Positions 1 to 6,440 of a stretch of 12,726 nt of DNA are shown piece after piece. A program made the position numbers and the translations under genes. How positions within the stretch are numbered: position 1 is the first letter of the stretch; every line of letters starts with the position of its first letter. The notes under the pieces are model-generated. The model was given only the letters and a program-made list of their open reading frames with translations. It was not told where the DNA came from and did not search any database. Origin of the DNA: UPXZ01 sp964568675 (GTDB lineage Bacteria > Bacteroidota > Bacteroidia > Bacteroidales > Paludibacteraceae). The stretch is from assembly GCA_964568675.1 (NCBI GenBank), contig CAZMQV010000081.1, positions 1-12,726 of the forward strand, in the 5' to 3' direction.

Positions 1-151
1 ACTGCATTTGAAGGACTATGGGGTAAATATCAGAATATATCTACCCCAATATTAACATCACTAGATCCCTAATGACAAATCTGGGTTTAATATAATAACA
101 GATTATCAATCATATAATCATATTATTCTGAATAATTTCTTTAACTATTAA
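1..151. other. Left-edge intergenic region
   Basis: This AT-rich stretch lies downstream of the phosphatase gene and no complete gene is visible in it. Two plus-strand frames are open from the window edge, one ending with TAA at 70-72 and the other with TAA at 53-55. Either could be the last codons of a gene converging on the phosphatase gene, but neither is long enough to identify. An imperfect hairpin occupies 20-47. Confidence 0.4.
20..47. repeat. Imperfect inverted repeat, possible weak terminator
   Basis: GGGGTA at 20-25 pairs with TACCCC at 42-47. After one mismatch (26 against 41), ATAT at 27-30 pairs with ATAT at 37-40 around a 6-base loop. No clear T run follows on either strand, so terminator function is uncertain. 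It lies about 105 bases past the phosphatase stop codon. Confidence 0.3.
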
Positions 152-631
152 TCATTTCTTCTTTTCTTCAAACATAAGATAGTCGAGCAAACCCTGGCAG
201 GCATCTTCAAGAAGTAGAATAACTCGCTCAAAGCCTTCAGAACCACCATAATAGGGATCGGGAACACTGTCAGCCGTCAGCTGTTGCAGAAAATCAGTCA
301 TGCGTACAATCTTTGCCCGATGCGTATCATTTTTTGATAGTCGCTGCAACTCACGAATGTTCTGATTATCCATCCCCACGATTAAATCAAATTTTTCAAA
401 ATCACTTTGTATGATTGGTCTGGAACGATGCGTGATATTGTATCCGTGCTTTTCGGCGTGCGTTCGCATTCGAGAATCCGCTTTTTCACCCTCATGGTAA
501 TTGTGCAAACCAGCCGAATCCGTTATATAACTTTCTCGTATTCCCTGGTTTAATAGCAAATTTTCAAAAATCGTTTGCGCCATGGGTGAGCGAAAAATAT
601 TTCCAAGACAAACAAAAAGAATCGATTTCAT
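152..631 (-). CDS. Low-molecular-weight protein tyrosine phosphatase
   Basis: This cytoplasmic phosphatase of the arsenate reductase-like LMW-PTP fold should hydrolyse phosphotyrosine, and possibly phosphoarginine, on proteins. The P-loop CX5R(S) is at residues 8-15, with nucleophile Cys8 and phosphate-binding Arg14. The general-acid loop DPYYG begins at Asp125. The SAG motif at 39-41 and the H-x-G-E-x-A-D segment around 46-52 are also typical. The length of 159 aa is normal and the frame is intact. One oddity is Phe13, where most family members have a second Cys (consensus C-x-G-N-x-C-R-S). That Cys forms a redox-protective disulfide with the nucleophile in several homologues. No tyrosine kinase or polysaccharide gene lies nearby, so the substrate cannot be inferred. 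The strong terminator at 708-747 separates the gene from pfkA upstream, so it probably has its own promoter in 632-707, although I found no convincing -7 box there. Confidence 0.93.
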   Translation of the reverse strand: MKSILFVCLGNIFRSPMAQTIFENLLLNQGIRESYITDSAGLHNYHEGEKADSRMRTHAEKHGYNITHRSRPIIQSDFEKFDLIVGMDNQNIRELQRLSKNDTHRAKIVRMTDFLQQLTADSVPDPYYGGSEGFERVILLLEDACQGLLDYLMFEEKKK

Positions 632-707
632 GAGTTTATTTTCTTTAAAATACTACATTGCATTCTTGCTAATTGATTGAAGGTAAGCATCAAATGGAAT
701 AAAAATT

Positions 708-747
708 AAACAGCTGTTCGGGCTAAAAATAGCCTGAACAGCTGTTT
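708..747 (-). terminator. Intrinsic terminator of pfkA
   Basis: Bases 708-725 and 730-747 form an 18-bp stem with a single G-U pair and a loop of four A on the plus strand (T on the minus strand). On the minus strand the stem is followed by a T-rich tract (bases about 707-698). It lies about 62 bases beyond the pfkA stop codon and fits a strong rho-independent terminator for leftward transcription. Confidence 0.85.
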
Positions 748-809
748 CCAATTCGTCTTCGTTTTATTACCAATAAGTCAAATAAAACACATTTTATTTC
801 TTTACAAAC

Positions 810-1793
810 TTAGATGGAGAGGATGTGCAATACACCGACCAATTTCTCGTCCAACGGTTTGTCATCTTTGATAGCTTTGGAGAATGGCACATGAACAATC
901 TCATTATTCACTACACCAATCATCACACTGCGTTGTTCGTCGAGCAATGCGTCAATAGCCGCCACTCCCATCCTGCTTGCCAAGATACGGTCGTAAGCTG
1001 TGGGCGAGCCTCCGCGCTGAATATGACCCAGAATGGTTACACGCACATCGTATTCGGGATATTCGCGATGCATCCTTTCAGCAAGTCCGTTGGCGCCTCC
1101 GGTAACTTCACTTTCAGCCACCAACACAATACTACTGTTTTTCGACTTGCGGAAGCCGTTTTTAATCAGCTGTGCAAGTTGGTCGGTTTTGGTTTCCAGC
1201 TCCGGAATGATTGCAGCTTCAGCACCGGAAGCCAATGCGCTATTAAGCGCCAAGAATCCCGCATCGCGTCCCATCACTTCGATAAAAAACAATCGTTCGT
1301 GCGAAGATGCTGTATCGCGTATTTTATCCACTGCTTCTACTATTGTATTAAGCGCTGTATCGTAACCAAGTGTAGAGTCGGTACCATACAAGTCATTGTC
1401 GATTGTTCCGGGAATACCGATAATGGGAACGTTAAATTCCTGGGCAAAAAGTCGTGCTCCGGTAAGTGTACCATCACCTCCAATCACCACCAACGCGTCA
1501 ATTTCCTCGGCACGCATGGTTTCGTAGGCGAGTTTACGACCTTCTTGAGTTCTAAATTCATTACAACGAGCAGTTTTCAATATTGTGCCGCCTTGTTGGA
1601 TGATATTACTTACATTTTGTGTTTGGAATTCAGATATTTCGCCAGTTATCAATCCTTTAAAGCCACGATAAATAGCCTTAACCCGAATTCCATTAAAAAT
1701 AGCAGCACGCGTAACCGCACGGATTGCGGCGTTCATTCCGGGAGCATCACCTCCGGATGTCAAAATACCGATGCAATTTACTTTATATTCCAT
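810..1793 (-). CDS. pfkA: ATP-dependent 6-phosphofructokinase
   Basis: The product phosphorylates fructose 6-phosphate to fructose 1,6-bisphosphate, the committed step of glycolysis, in the cytoplasm. The 327-aa length from the ATG at 1793 matches bacterial PfkA. Visible motifs are the N-terminal LTSGGDAPGMNAAIR (11-25), GGDGT (105-109), the catalytic TIDND (130-134), MGRDAG (174-179) and GHIQRGGSP (256-264). Gly in the fourth position of GGDGT indicates the ATP-using type, because pyrophosphate-dependent enzymes usually have Asp there (GGDDT). I chose the ATG at 1793 over an in-frame TTG at 1814, because the extra seven residues look like leader sequence and the family starts just before this point. 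A good promoter lies about 145 bases upstream and a strong terminator follows, so pfkA is probably its own transcription unit between ispH and the phosphatase gene. Confidence 0.97.
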   Translation of the reverse strand: MEYKVNCIGILTSGGDAPGMNAAIRAVTRAAIFNGIRVKAIYRGFKGLITGEISEFQTQNVSNIIQQGGTILKTARCNEFRTQEGRKLAYETMRAEEIDALVVIGGDGTLTGARLFAQEFNVPIIGIPGTIDNDLYGTDSTLGYDTALNTIVEAVDKIRDTASSHERLFFIEVMGRDAGFLALNSALASGAEAAIIPELETKTDQLAQLIKNGFRKSKNSSIVLVAESEVTGGANGLAERMHREYPEYDVRVTILGHIQRGGSPTAYDRILASRMGVAAIDALLDEQRSVMIGVVNNEIVHVPFSKAIKDDKPLDEKLVGVLHILSI

Positions 1794-1938
1794 TTTATTT
1801 ATTTGTCGAGCCAATTAAAAAGCTCTTCTATTAATGTATTTTTCTATTAACTAAACATTGCGTTATGCGAATCAACTAATCATATTATATAGTTATCGAA
1901 ATGCAATGATGAATTTTTCAAGCTCACGTATCACAAAG

Positions 1939-1969
1939 CAAAGTTACTTCAACGAATGAAGTCGTACAA
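1939..1969 (-). promoter_or_regulatory. Bacteroidota-type promoter for pfkA
   Basis: On the minus strand TTG (1967-1969) is followed after 20 bases by TAACTTTG (1939-1946). This matches the Bacteroidota primary sigma-factor pattern of a -33 TTG box with TAnnTTTG at -7. The start site would fall near 1933, giving a leader of roughly 140 bases before the pfkA ATG. The site lies in the ispH-pfkA gap, past the end of ispH. The motif match is seen in the sequence; its activity is inferred. Confidence 0.6.
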
Positions 1970-2038
1970 GCCTTTTTTGCTTAAATTTCATTCTATCTCG
2001 CATATACATGTTCATTCAATGATATAAAAACTTTCTGA

Positions 2039-2902
2039 TTACATGTTTCTTTCCATGTTTTGCAATCGCTCAGACACAGCTTCCATCAGCCATCGTGGTG
2101 TGGAAGTAGCGCCACAAATTCCAATTTTTTTGTTTAAGTCCAAATTCAAGTCATCCACATCTTTCGGCTCGGAAATGAAGAATGTATTGGGATTGATGCT
2201 TTTCGAATGTTCATAAAGCACCTTACCATTTGAGCTTTTTTTCCCACTTACAAAAAGTACTATATCATTTTTTTCTGCAAAGATAGCAATATTTGGCATT
2301 CTGTTGGCTACTTGACGACAAATTGTATCAGAAAATTCAAAAATAGCTCCCGGCGCCATGCTTTTTGATATTGTTTTCACCAAATGGTTAAAGCCGTCGA
2401 GCGATTTTGTAGTTTGTGAATAGAGTTTGATATCTTTTGTGAAATCTACTTTGTGCAGGTCGTCCTCGTTTTCGATGACTATAGCATCGCCTCCTACTTG
2501 ACCAAGCAAGCCAATAACTTCAGCATGACCGTTTTTGCCGTAAATCACTATCTGTTTTGAGTTGCCTTCATAAGCTTTCTTTACTCTGTTTTGGAGTTTC
2601 AACACCACCGGACACGAAGCGTCAATCAGTTCAATATTGTTTTGCTTTGCTATTTCGTATGTAGATGGAGGTTCGCCATGAGCTCTGAACATCACTTTCA
2701 CATCATGCAGGTTTTTCAACTCATCGTGTGTAATGGTTTTCAGTCCAATTTTTGCCAATCGTTGCACTTCTTGACCATTATGCACAATATCGCCCAGACA
2801 GTATATTGGTTCACCTTTTGCCAATTCTTCTTCGGCTTTTTCAATGGCTCTGACAACTCCAAAGCAGAAACCGGATTTTTGGTCTATTTCTATATTCACC
2901 AT
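2039..2902 (-). CDS. ispH: 4-hydroxy-3-methylbut-2-enyl diphosphate reductase
   Basis: IspH (LytB) is the last enzyme of the MEP isoprenoid pathway. It reduces HMBPP to isopentenyl and dimethylallyl diphosphate with a [4Fe-4S] cluster. The three cluster cysteines are present: Cys13 in GFCFGV, Cys97 in DASCP and Cys195 in DTICRQ. Substrate-pocket residues are also visible: His41, His75 in RAHGE, His126 and Glu128 in the GHAEV segment, the SQTT stretch at 162-165 and SSN at 223-225. The 287-aa length is typical for the short form without a fused ribosomal S1 domain. The start ATG at 2902 is the only sensible one. The gene follows cmk in the same direction after 176 bases that include an intrinsic terminator, so ispH probably has its own promoter. 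No obvious terminator follows it before the pfkA promoter. Confidence 0.97.
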   Translation of the reverse strand: MVNIEIDQKSGFCFGVVRAIEKAEEELAKGEPIYCLGDIVHNGQEVQRLAKIGLKTITHDELKNLHDVKVMFRAHGEPPSTYEIAKQNNIELIDASCPVVLKLQNRVKKAYEGNSKQIVIYGKNGHAEVIGLLGQVGGDAIVIENEDDLHKVDFTKDIKLYSQTTKSLDGFNHLVKTISKSMAPGAIFEFSDTICRQVANRMPNIAIFAEKNDIVLFVSGKKSSNGKVLYEHSKSINPNTFFISEPKDVDDLNLDLNKKIGICGATSTPRWLMEAVSERLQNMERNM

Positions 2903-2992
2903 TTTTTACTGATAATTGTTTTTGTTTAATAAAAAGTTTATCTCATCAAGCTCAAGCAGCGCAATATCAGCTCATTGGATTTTAATAAAAGC

Positions 2993-3026
2993 ATCCACTC
3001 CGGATATAAGTAGCCCCTGAGTGGAT
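2993..3026 (-). terminator. Probable intrinsic terminator after cmk
   Basis: ATCCACTC (2993-3000) pairs with GAGTGGAT (3019-3026). Two further G-C pairs (3002-3003 with 3016-3017) lie inside after a mismatch. On the minus strand the stem is followed by a T-rich tract (about 2990-2980). It sits some 52 bases past the cmk stop and would separate porQ-cmk transcription from ispH. Confidence 0.65.
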
Positions 3027-3078
3027 CTTTAATTTTAGTAACATGAGCCAAAATAGCTATTTGAAAATGAATTCGGTC

Positions 3079-3762
3079 TTATAACAACTTTTCGTAAAAC
3101 AAAGTTCTAAGCAATTCGTTCTGTTCTTCCAGATTTATCGCCGTATTGTCAATAACAATGGCATCGTCAGCTTTCCGAAGTGGGCTTTCGGCACGTCCTG
3201 TGTCGCGCTCATCACGCTCTTTTACATTAGCGAGCACTGCATCAAAGCTGACATTTTCTCCTTTTTGCACCAACTCGTCATAGCGTCGTTGCGCGCGCAC
3301 TTCTGCCGATGAGGTTACAAATACTTTCAGTTCGGCTTCCGGGAAAACTACAGTCCCAATATCACGACCATCCATTACTACACCTTTTTCCACTCCCATT
3401 GCTTGCTGCTGACGCACCAATTCTTCGCGTACAAATCCGAGTGTACTAACACGGCTCGCACCATTTCCAACCTCAAGCGAACGAATTTCACGTTCAACAT
3501 TTTCACCATTCAGATAGGTTTCTTGCACACCTATATCATTCGTTTTGAAACTTATTTTTAATTCGGACACATGGTTTCTAAGTTCCGTTTCGTCCATGGA
3601 GTCGTCAGTAATCCAACCATTTCGGATTGCAAACAGTGCTACAGCCCGATACATGGCACCGGTGTCAACATAAATATAGCCAGCATATTTTGCCAGCGAT
3701 TTTGCCATGGTGCTTTTTCCACACGACGAGAATCCATCAATCGCAACAATTATTTTTTTCAT
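3079..3762 (-). CDS. cmk: (d)CMP kinase (cytidylate kinase)
   Basis: The enzyme transfers phosphate from ATP to CMP or dCMP, giving the diphosphates used for CTP/dCTP recycling and for phospholipid and nucleic acid synthesis. The 227-aa length is standard for bacterial Cmk. The P-loop GFSSCGKST is at residues 10-18. The NMP-binding DTGAMYR is at 33-39, DGRDIGT is at 131-137, and the LID-region RDERDTGR at 183-190 supplies the arginines that contact phosphates. The start is the ATG at 3762, directly before the hydrophobic first strand. The gene lies 89 bases downstream of porQ with no clear terminator between, so the two may be co-transcribed. A terminator-like hairpin follows at 2993-3026. 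Confidence 0.97.
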   Translation of the reverse strand: MKKIIVAIDGFSSCGKSTMAKSLAKYAGYIYVDTGAMYRAVALFAIRNGWITDDSMDETELRNHVSELKISFKTNDIGVQETYLNGENVEREIRSLEVGNGASRVSTLGFVREELVRQQQAMGVEKGVVMDGRDIGTVVFPEAELKVFVTSSAEVRAQRRYDELVQKGENVSFDAVLANVKERDERDTGRAESPLRKADDAIVIDNTAINLEEQNELLRTLFYEKLL

Positions 3763-3822
3763 AAAAACAGTAATTTATCTTCAATGTATTCATAATCTGT
3801 TCTATACAATTCAATATCAATT

Positions 3823-3838
3823 CAACATGCGGATGTTG
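3823..3838. repeat. Small inverted repeat in the porQ-cmk gap
   Basis: CAACAT (3823-3828) and ATGTTG (3833-3838) form a 6-bp stem with a 4-base loop. A second short pairing, TTCTAA with TTAGAA, overlaps the porQ stop codon just beside it. Neither is followed by a T run on the minus strand, so I do not call a terminator. It could be an mRNA processing or stability element, or chance. Confidence 0.3.
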
Positions 3839-3851
3839 TTCTAAGCTTTTT

Positions 3852-4895
3852 TTAGAAACTCACAAATTCATTCAGATTGGTAGAGATTGAAAACTGATAC
3901 GCGTTGTTTTTGACAGCAAACTGTGTGGTGCTAAATCCAACATGAAACTTATAGAGTTTTATGCCTGCACCAAACGAAAAACCGGCCATGCTTCTAATAT
4001 TGTCAACCGTCATTTCGCGATTTCGACGATGATTATATCCTGCTGCTACATAAAAGTTTTCGGAAGGCAGAAACTCAACTCCAAATACCAAATGCCGAAA
4101 TGCCATATCCATACCGCTTATCTCTTTTTTTGTAACCGTTCCGTCAAGGTTTGTTTGTTCGTTTTGAGTGGTCTGATAGTTTGCCACATTCCATCGGTTA
4201 AGGTTGTTGGCAGTAACCGAGACACGTAAAGGTGCGTGTTCGAATTTTTTGCTAAAACCAAGTTGAATATCAAAAGGAAGCGGCTCGCGATGTTGCCCCT
4301 GCTCGTCTTCATAATATGATTTGAGTTGTACTCCGGCATTCTTCACCACCAATCCGGCGCTGAAAAGATCGCGATTGTAATTAACACCCAAATCCATTGC
4401 GAGTCCAACACTTGTGTAGCGTTCATAAACCGACACGATTGGCTTCAAAGTAGCTCCAAGTGTAAAATAATCATTCAATGGACGTGCATAATTGAGATGC
4501 AAAGCCATGTCTTTTGCCGTGAACTCCTCGGTATAAATGCCAAGTTCATTGTATCCGGCGAATATACCATAATCTACATATTGCACACCTACCGAAAAAA
4601 AATTTCGCTCATCCAGATTAAAACCATACACCGCGCTACCAAACTTGATTCCCGCCAAATAACTTGCCATATTCAAGCCCAAAACGCCTTGAGTCTCATC
4701 GGTAAGTAGCGCCGGATTCTGCAATGAGAAATTTATATCGTTGTCGCGCAATGAAATATTATGACCTCCCACGGCTGCCAAACGCGACGACACTGGCAAT
4801 TCGAGAAATCGGTAAACTCCTCTGCCGGTTTGCGCAAATGAAGTGAAAACATGAATTAATAATATCGCGACGAGAAATCTCTTTTTTATCAACAT
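3852..4895 (-). CDS. porQ: Type IX secretion system protein PorQ
   Basis: PorQ is an outer-membrane beta-barrel protein of the PorV/FadL-like group. In Porphyromonas gingivalis it belongs to the T9SS attachment machinery with PorU, PorV and PorZ, which processes and anchors cargo on the cell surface. Residues 1-21 form a signal peptide: Lys/Arg-rich start, hydrophobic core, Ala-Gln before the likely cut. The mature start, with a GVYRFLELPVSSR segment and an NPALL motif near residue 60, fits the family. The rest alternates polar and hydrophobic residues with many aromatics, as in barrel strands, and the protein ends in Phe, which suits BAM-dependent insertion. The 347-aa length is as expected. 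It sits upstream of cmk and ispH, an arrangement I recall from other Bacteroidales. It is divergent from hflX. No other T9SS gene lies in the window. Confidence 0.9.
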   Translation of the reverse strand: MLIKKRFLVAILLIHVFTSFAQTGRGVYRFLELPVSSRLAAVGGHNISLRDNDINFSLQNPALLTDETQGVLGLNMASYLAGIKFGSAVYGFNLDERNFFSVGVQYVDYGIFAGYNELGIYTEEFTAKDMALHLNYARPLNDYFTLGATLKPIVSVYERYTSVGLAMDLGVNYNRDLFSAGLVVKNAGVQLKSYYEDEQGQHREPLPFDIQLGFSKKFEHAPLRVSVTANNLNRWNVANYQTTQNEQTNLDGTVTKKEISGMDMAFRHLVFGVEFLPSENFYVAAGYNHRRNREMTVDNIRSMAGFSFGAGIKLYKFHVGFSTTQFAVKNNAYQFSISTNLNEFVSF

Positions 4896-5021
4896 TGTAG
4901 GTATTAACTTGTACTTGTAAACTGAGTAAAATTATTAGAAATTAAACGTGAAAATCGTGCTGGAATTGTATCTTAATCATTAATAAAACGAGAATTTTTC
5001 ATTACGAATGAATTAAGAGTA

Positions 5022-5029
5022 CAAAAATA
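5022..5029 (-). promoter_or_regulatory. Candidate -7 box facing porQ
   Basis: On the minus strand this reads TATTTTTG, an exact match to the TAnnTTTG -7 pattern. It would give porQ a leader of about 120 bases. No TTG -33 box is found at the expected distance, which lowers confidence. Confidence 0.35.
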
Positions 5030-5043
5030 ACGAGAAAAGTTCG

Positions 5044-5051
5044 TATTTTTG
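5044..5051 (+). promoter_or_regulatory. Candidate -7 box for hflX
   Basis: TATTTTTG matches TAnnTTTG exactly. Transcription would start near 5057, leaving a very short leader of about 14 bases before the hflX ATG. No TTG -33 box is present at the usual spacing, so an activator or alternative sigma factor may be needed, or the match is chance in AT-rich DNA. Confidence 0.4.
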
Positions 5052-5070
5052 TCATAAATAATTAATACGA

Positions 5071-6321
5071 ATGTTAGACAAGAAGGAATTAAAAACAGAT
5101 TTCGCACGCCCAACAGCAGTGCTTGTCGGGATTATCACTCCCGACCAGCCGGAAGATAAAGCAAAAGAATATCTTGATGAACTTGATTTTTTGGCTGAAA
5201 CTGCCGGTGCTCAAAGCGTTAGGGTATTTATGCAACGATTGGATTATCCACACCCAAACACCTTTGTGGGACCGGGCAAACTACTGGAAATCAAACAATA
5301 TGTGGATGATAATGAAATTGGTGTTGTAATTTTTGACGATGAACTATCGCCACGCCAGCTCCGGAATATCGAAAAAGAGTTGGTGGATCAAAGCCCTAAT
5401 GCAGTGGATCAGGTACGCATCCTGGACAGAACCAACCTGATTCTCGATATATTTGCAAAAAGAGCGCAAACTTCGAGTGCCAAGGCGCAGGTAGAATTGG
5501 CGCAATACCAATATTTATTGCCTCGCCTTACGCGCATGTGGACTCACCTGGAGCGTCAGCGGGGAGGTGGACTTGGTCGCTACGGCCCGGGAGAGAAACA
5601 GCTTGAAACAGACCGACGCATCATTCTAAAAAAAATAAGTTTACTTAAAGAAGATTTGAAGCTGATAGACAAACAGATGGCTACCCAGCGGAAAAATCGC
5701 GGGCAATTGGTTCGTGTGGCGCTCGTGGGCTACACCAATGTTGGCAAATCTACCATTATGAACCTGCTGAGCAAGTCGGATGTTTTTGCCGAAGACAAAC
5801 TCTTTGCTACCTTAGACACCACCGTTCGCAAAGTAATTGTAGAAAATCTACCTTTTTTACTTTCCGACACCGTTGGCTTTATCCGCAAATTGCCTCACAA
5901 CCTGATTGAATCGTTCAAGTCAACATTAGACGAAGTACGCGAAGCCGATTTGCTACTGCACATCGTGGATATATCACATGCCAATTTTGAAGAACAAATG
6001 GAAGTTGTTAATCAGACATTACGCGAAATAAGCAAAGATGAAAAGCCGATGATTTTGGTTTTCAATAAAATTGACGCGTTCAGTTACATTCCAAAAGAAG
6101 AAGACGACCTCACTCCGATGAAAAGAGAAAACATCAGTTTAGAAGAATTGGAAAATACATGGATGGCAAAGCTCCATGAAAATTGTCTGTTTATTTCGGC
6201 AAAACAAAAAACGAACGTTGAACAAATGCGCGAATTGCTCTATCAGCGCGTGAAAGAAATCCATATTGAACGCTATCCGTACAATGATTTCCTTTTTGAG
6301 AAATATGACGATATGGAATAA
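5071..6321 (+). CDS. hflX: Ribosome-associated GTPase HflX
   Basis: HflX is a cytoplasmic translational GTPase that binds the 50S subunit and splits stalled 70S ribosomes under stress such as heat. Residues 1 to about 200 form the HflX-specific N-terminal domain, with the conserved VGPGK at 66-70, a helical linker, and a glycine-rich GPGEKQLETDRR segment at 172-183. The GTPase domain follows: G1 GYTNVGKST (220-228), G2 ATLDTT (246-251), G3 DTVGF (266-270), G4 NKID (332-335) and G5 SAK (376-378). The length of 416 aa is normal. In the glycine-rich loop Lys175 sits where many relatives have Thr (GPGETQLE), a minor variation. The gene is divergent from porQ. The next gene is 119 bases downstream with no strong terminator between, so read-through into the DUF4954 gene is possible. 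Confidence 0.97.
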   Translation: MLDKKELKTDFARPTAVLVGIITPDQPEDKAKEYLDELDFLAETAGAQSVRVFMQRLDYPHPNTFVGPGKLLEIKQYVDDNEIGVVIFDDELSPRQLRNIEKELVDQSPNAVDQVRILDRTNLILDIFAKRAQTSSAKAQVELAQYQYLLPRLTRMWTHLERQRGGGLGRYGPGEKQLETDRRIILKKISLLKEDLKLIDKQMATQRKNRGQLVRVALVGYTNVGKSTIMNLLSKSDVFAEDKLFATLDTTVRKVIVENLPFLLSDTVGFIRKLPHNLIESFKSTLDEVREADLLLHIVDISHANFEEQMEVVNQTLREISKDEKPMILVFNKIDAFSYIPKEEDDLTPMKRENISLEELENTWMAKLHENCLFISAKQKTNVEQMRELLYQRVKEIHIERYPYNDFLFEKYDDME

Positions 6322-6440
6322 TCAATTTGATGAAATCTAAAAAACCTTGGAATCGAAATACGAAAAAGTCTATCACATATTAACGCACTTAATCATTTAC
6401 TTGCGATTGGACAAAACAATCAATTAATAATCAGGATAGT

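Larger units (their letters stand above)
5021..5052. repeat. Inverted repeat between divergent porQ and hflX
   Basis: ACAAAAATA (5021-5029) plus CGA (5031-5033) is mirrored by TCG (5041-5043) plus TATTTTTGT (5044-5052). This gives twelve paired positions with one bulged A at 5030 and a 7-base centre. Each arm holds a TATTTTTG box in opposite orientation, so the repeat may form overlapping divergent promoter elements, an operator, or both. Confidence 0.5.

Noticed and set aside
1794..1814. Upstream TTG start giving pfkA seven more residues
   Set aside because: The ATG at 1793 matches the family start, and the added residues have no counterpart in PfkA.
825..1850. Long plus-strand open frame (341 codons) opposite pfkA
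   Set aside because: It lies antisense to a clear phosphofructokinase gene. The peptide shows no recognisable motif and is rich in Cys, His and Phe, as expected from a reverse-strand shadow.
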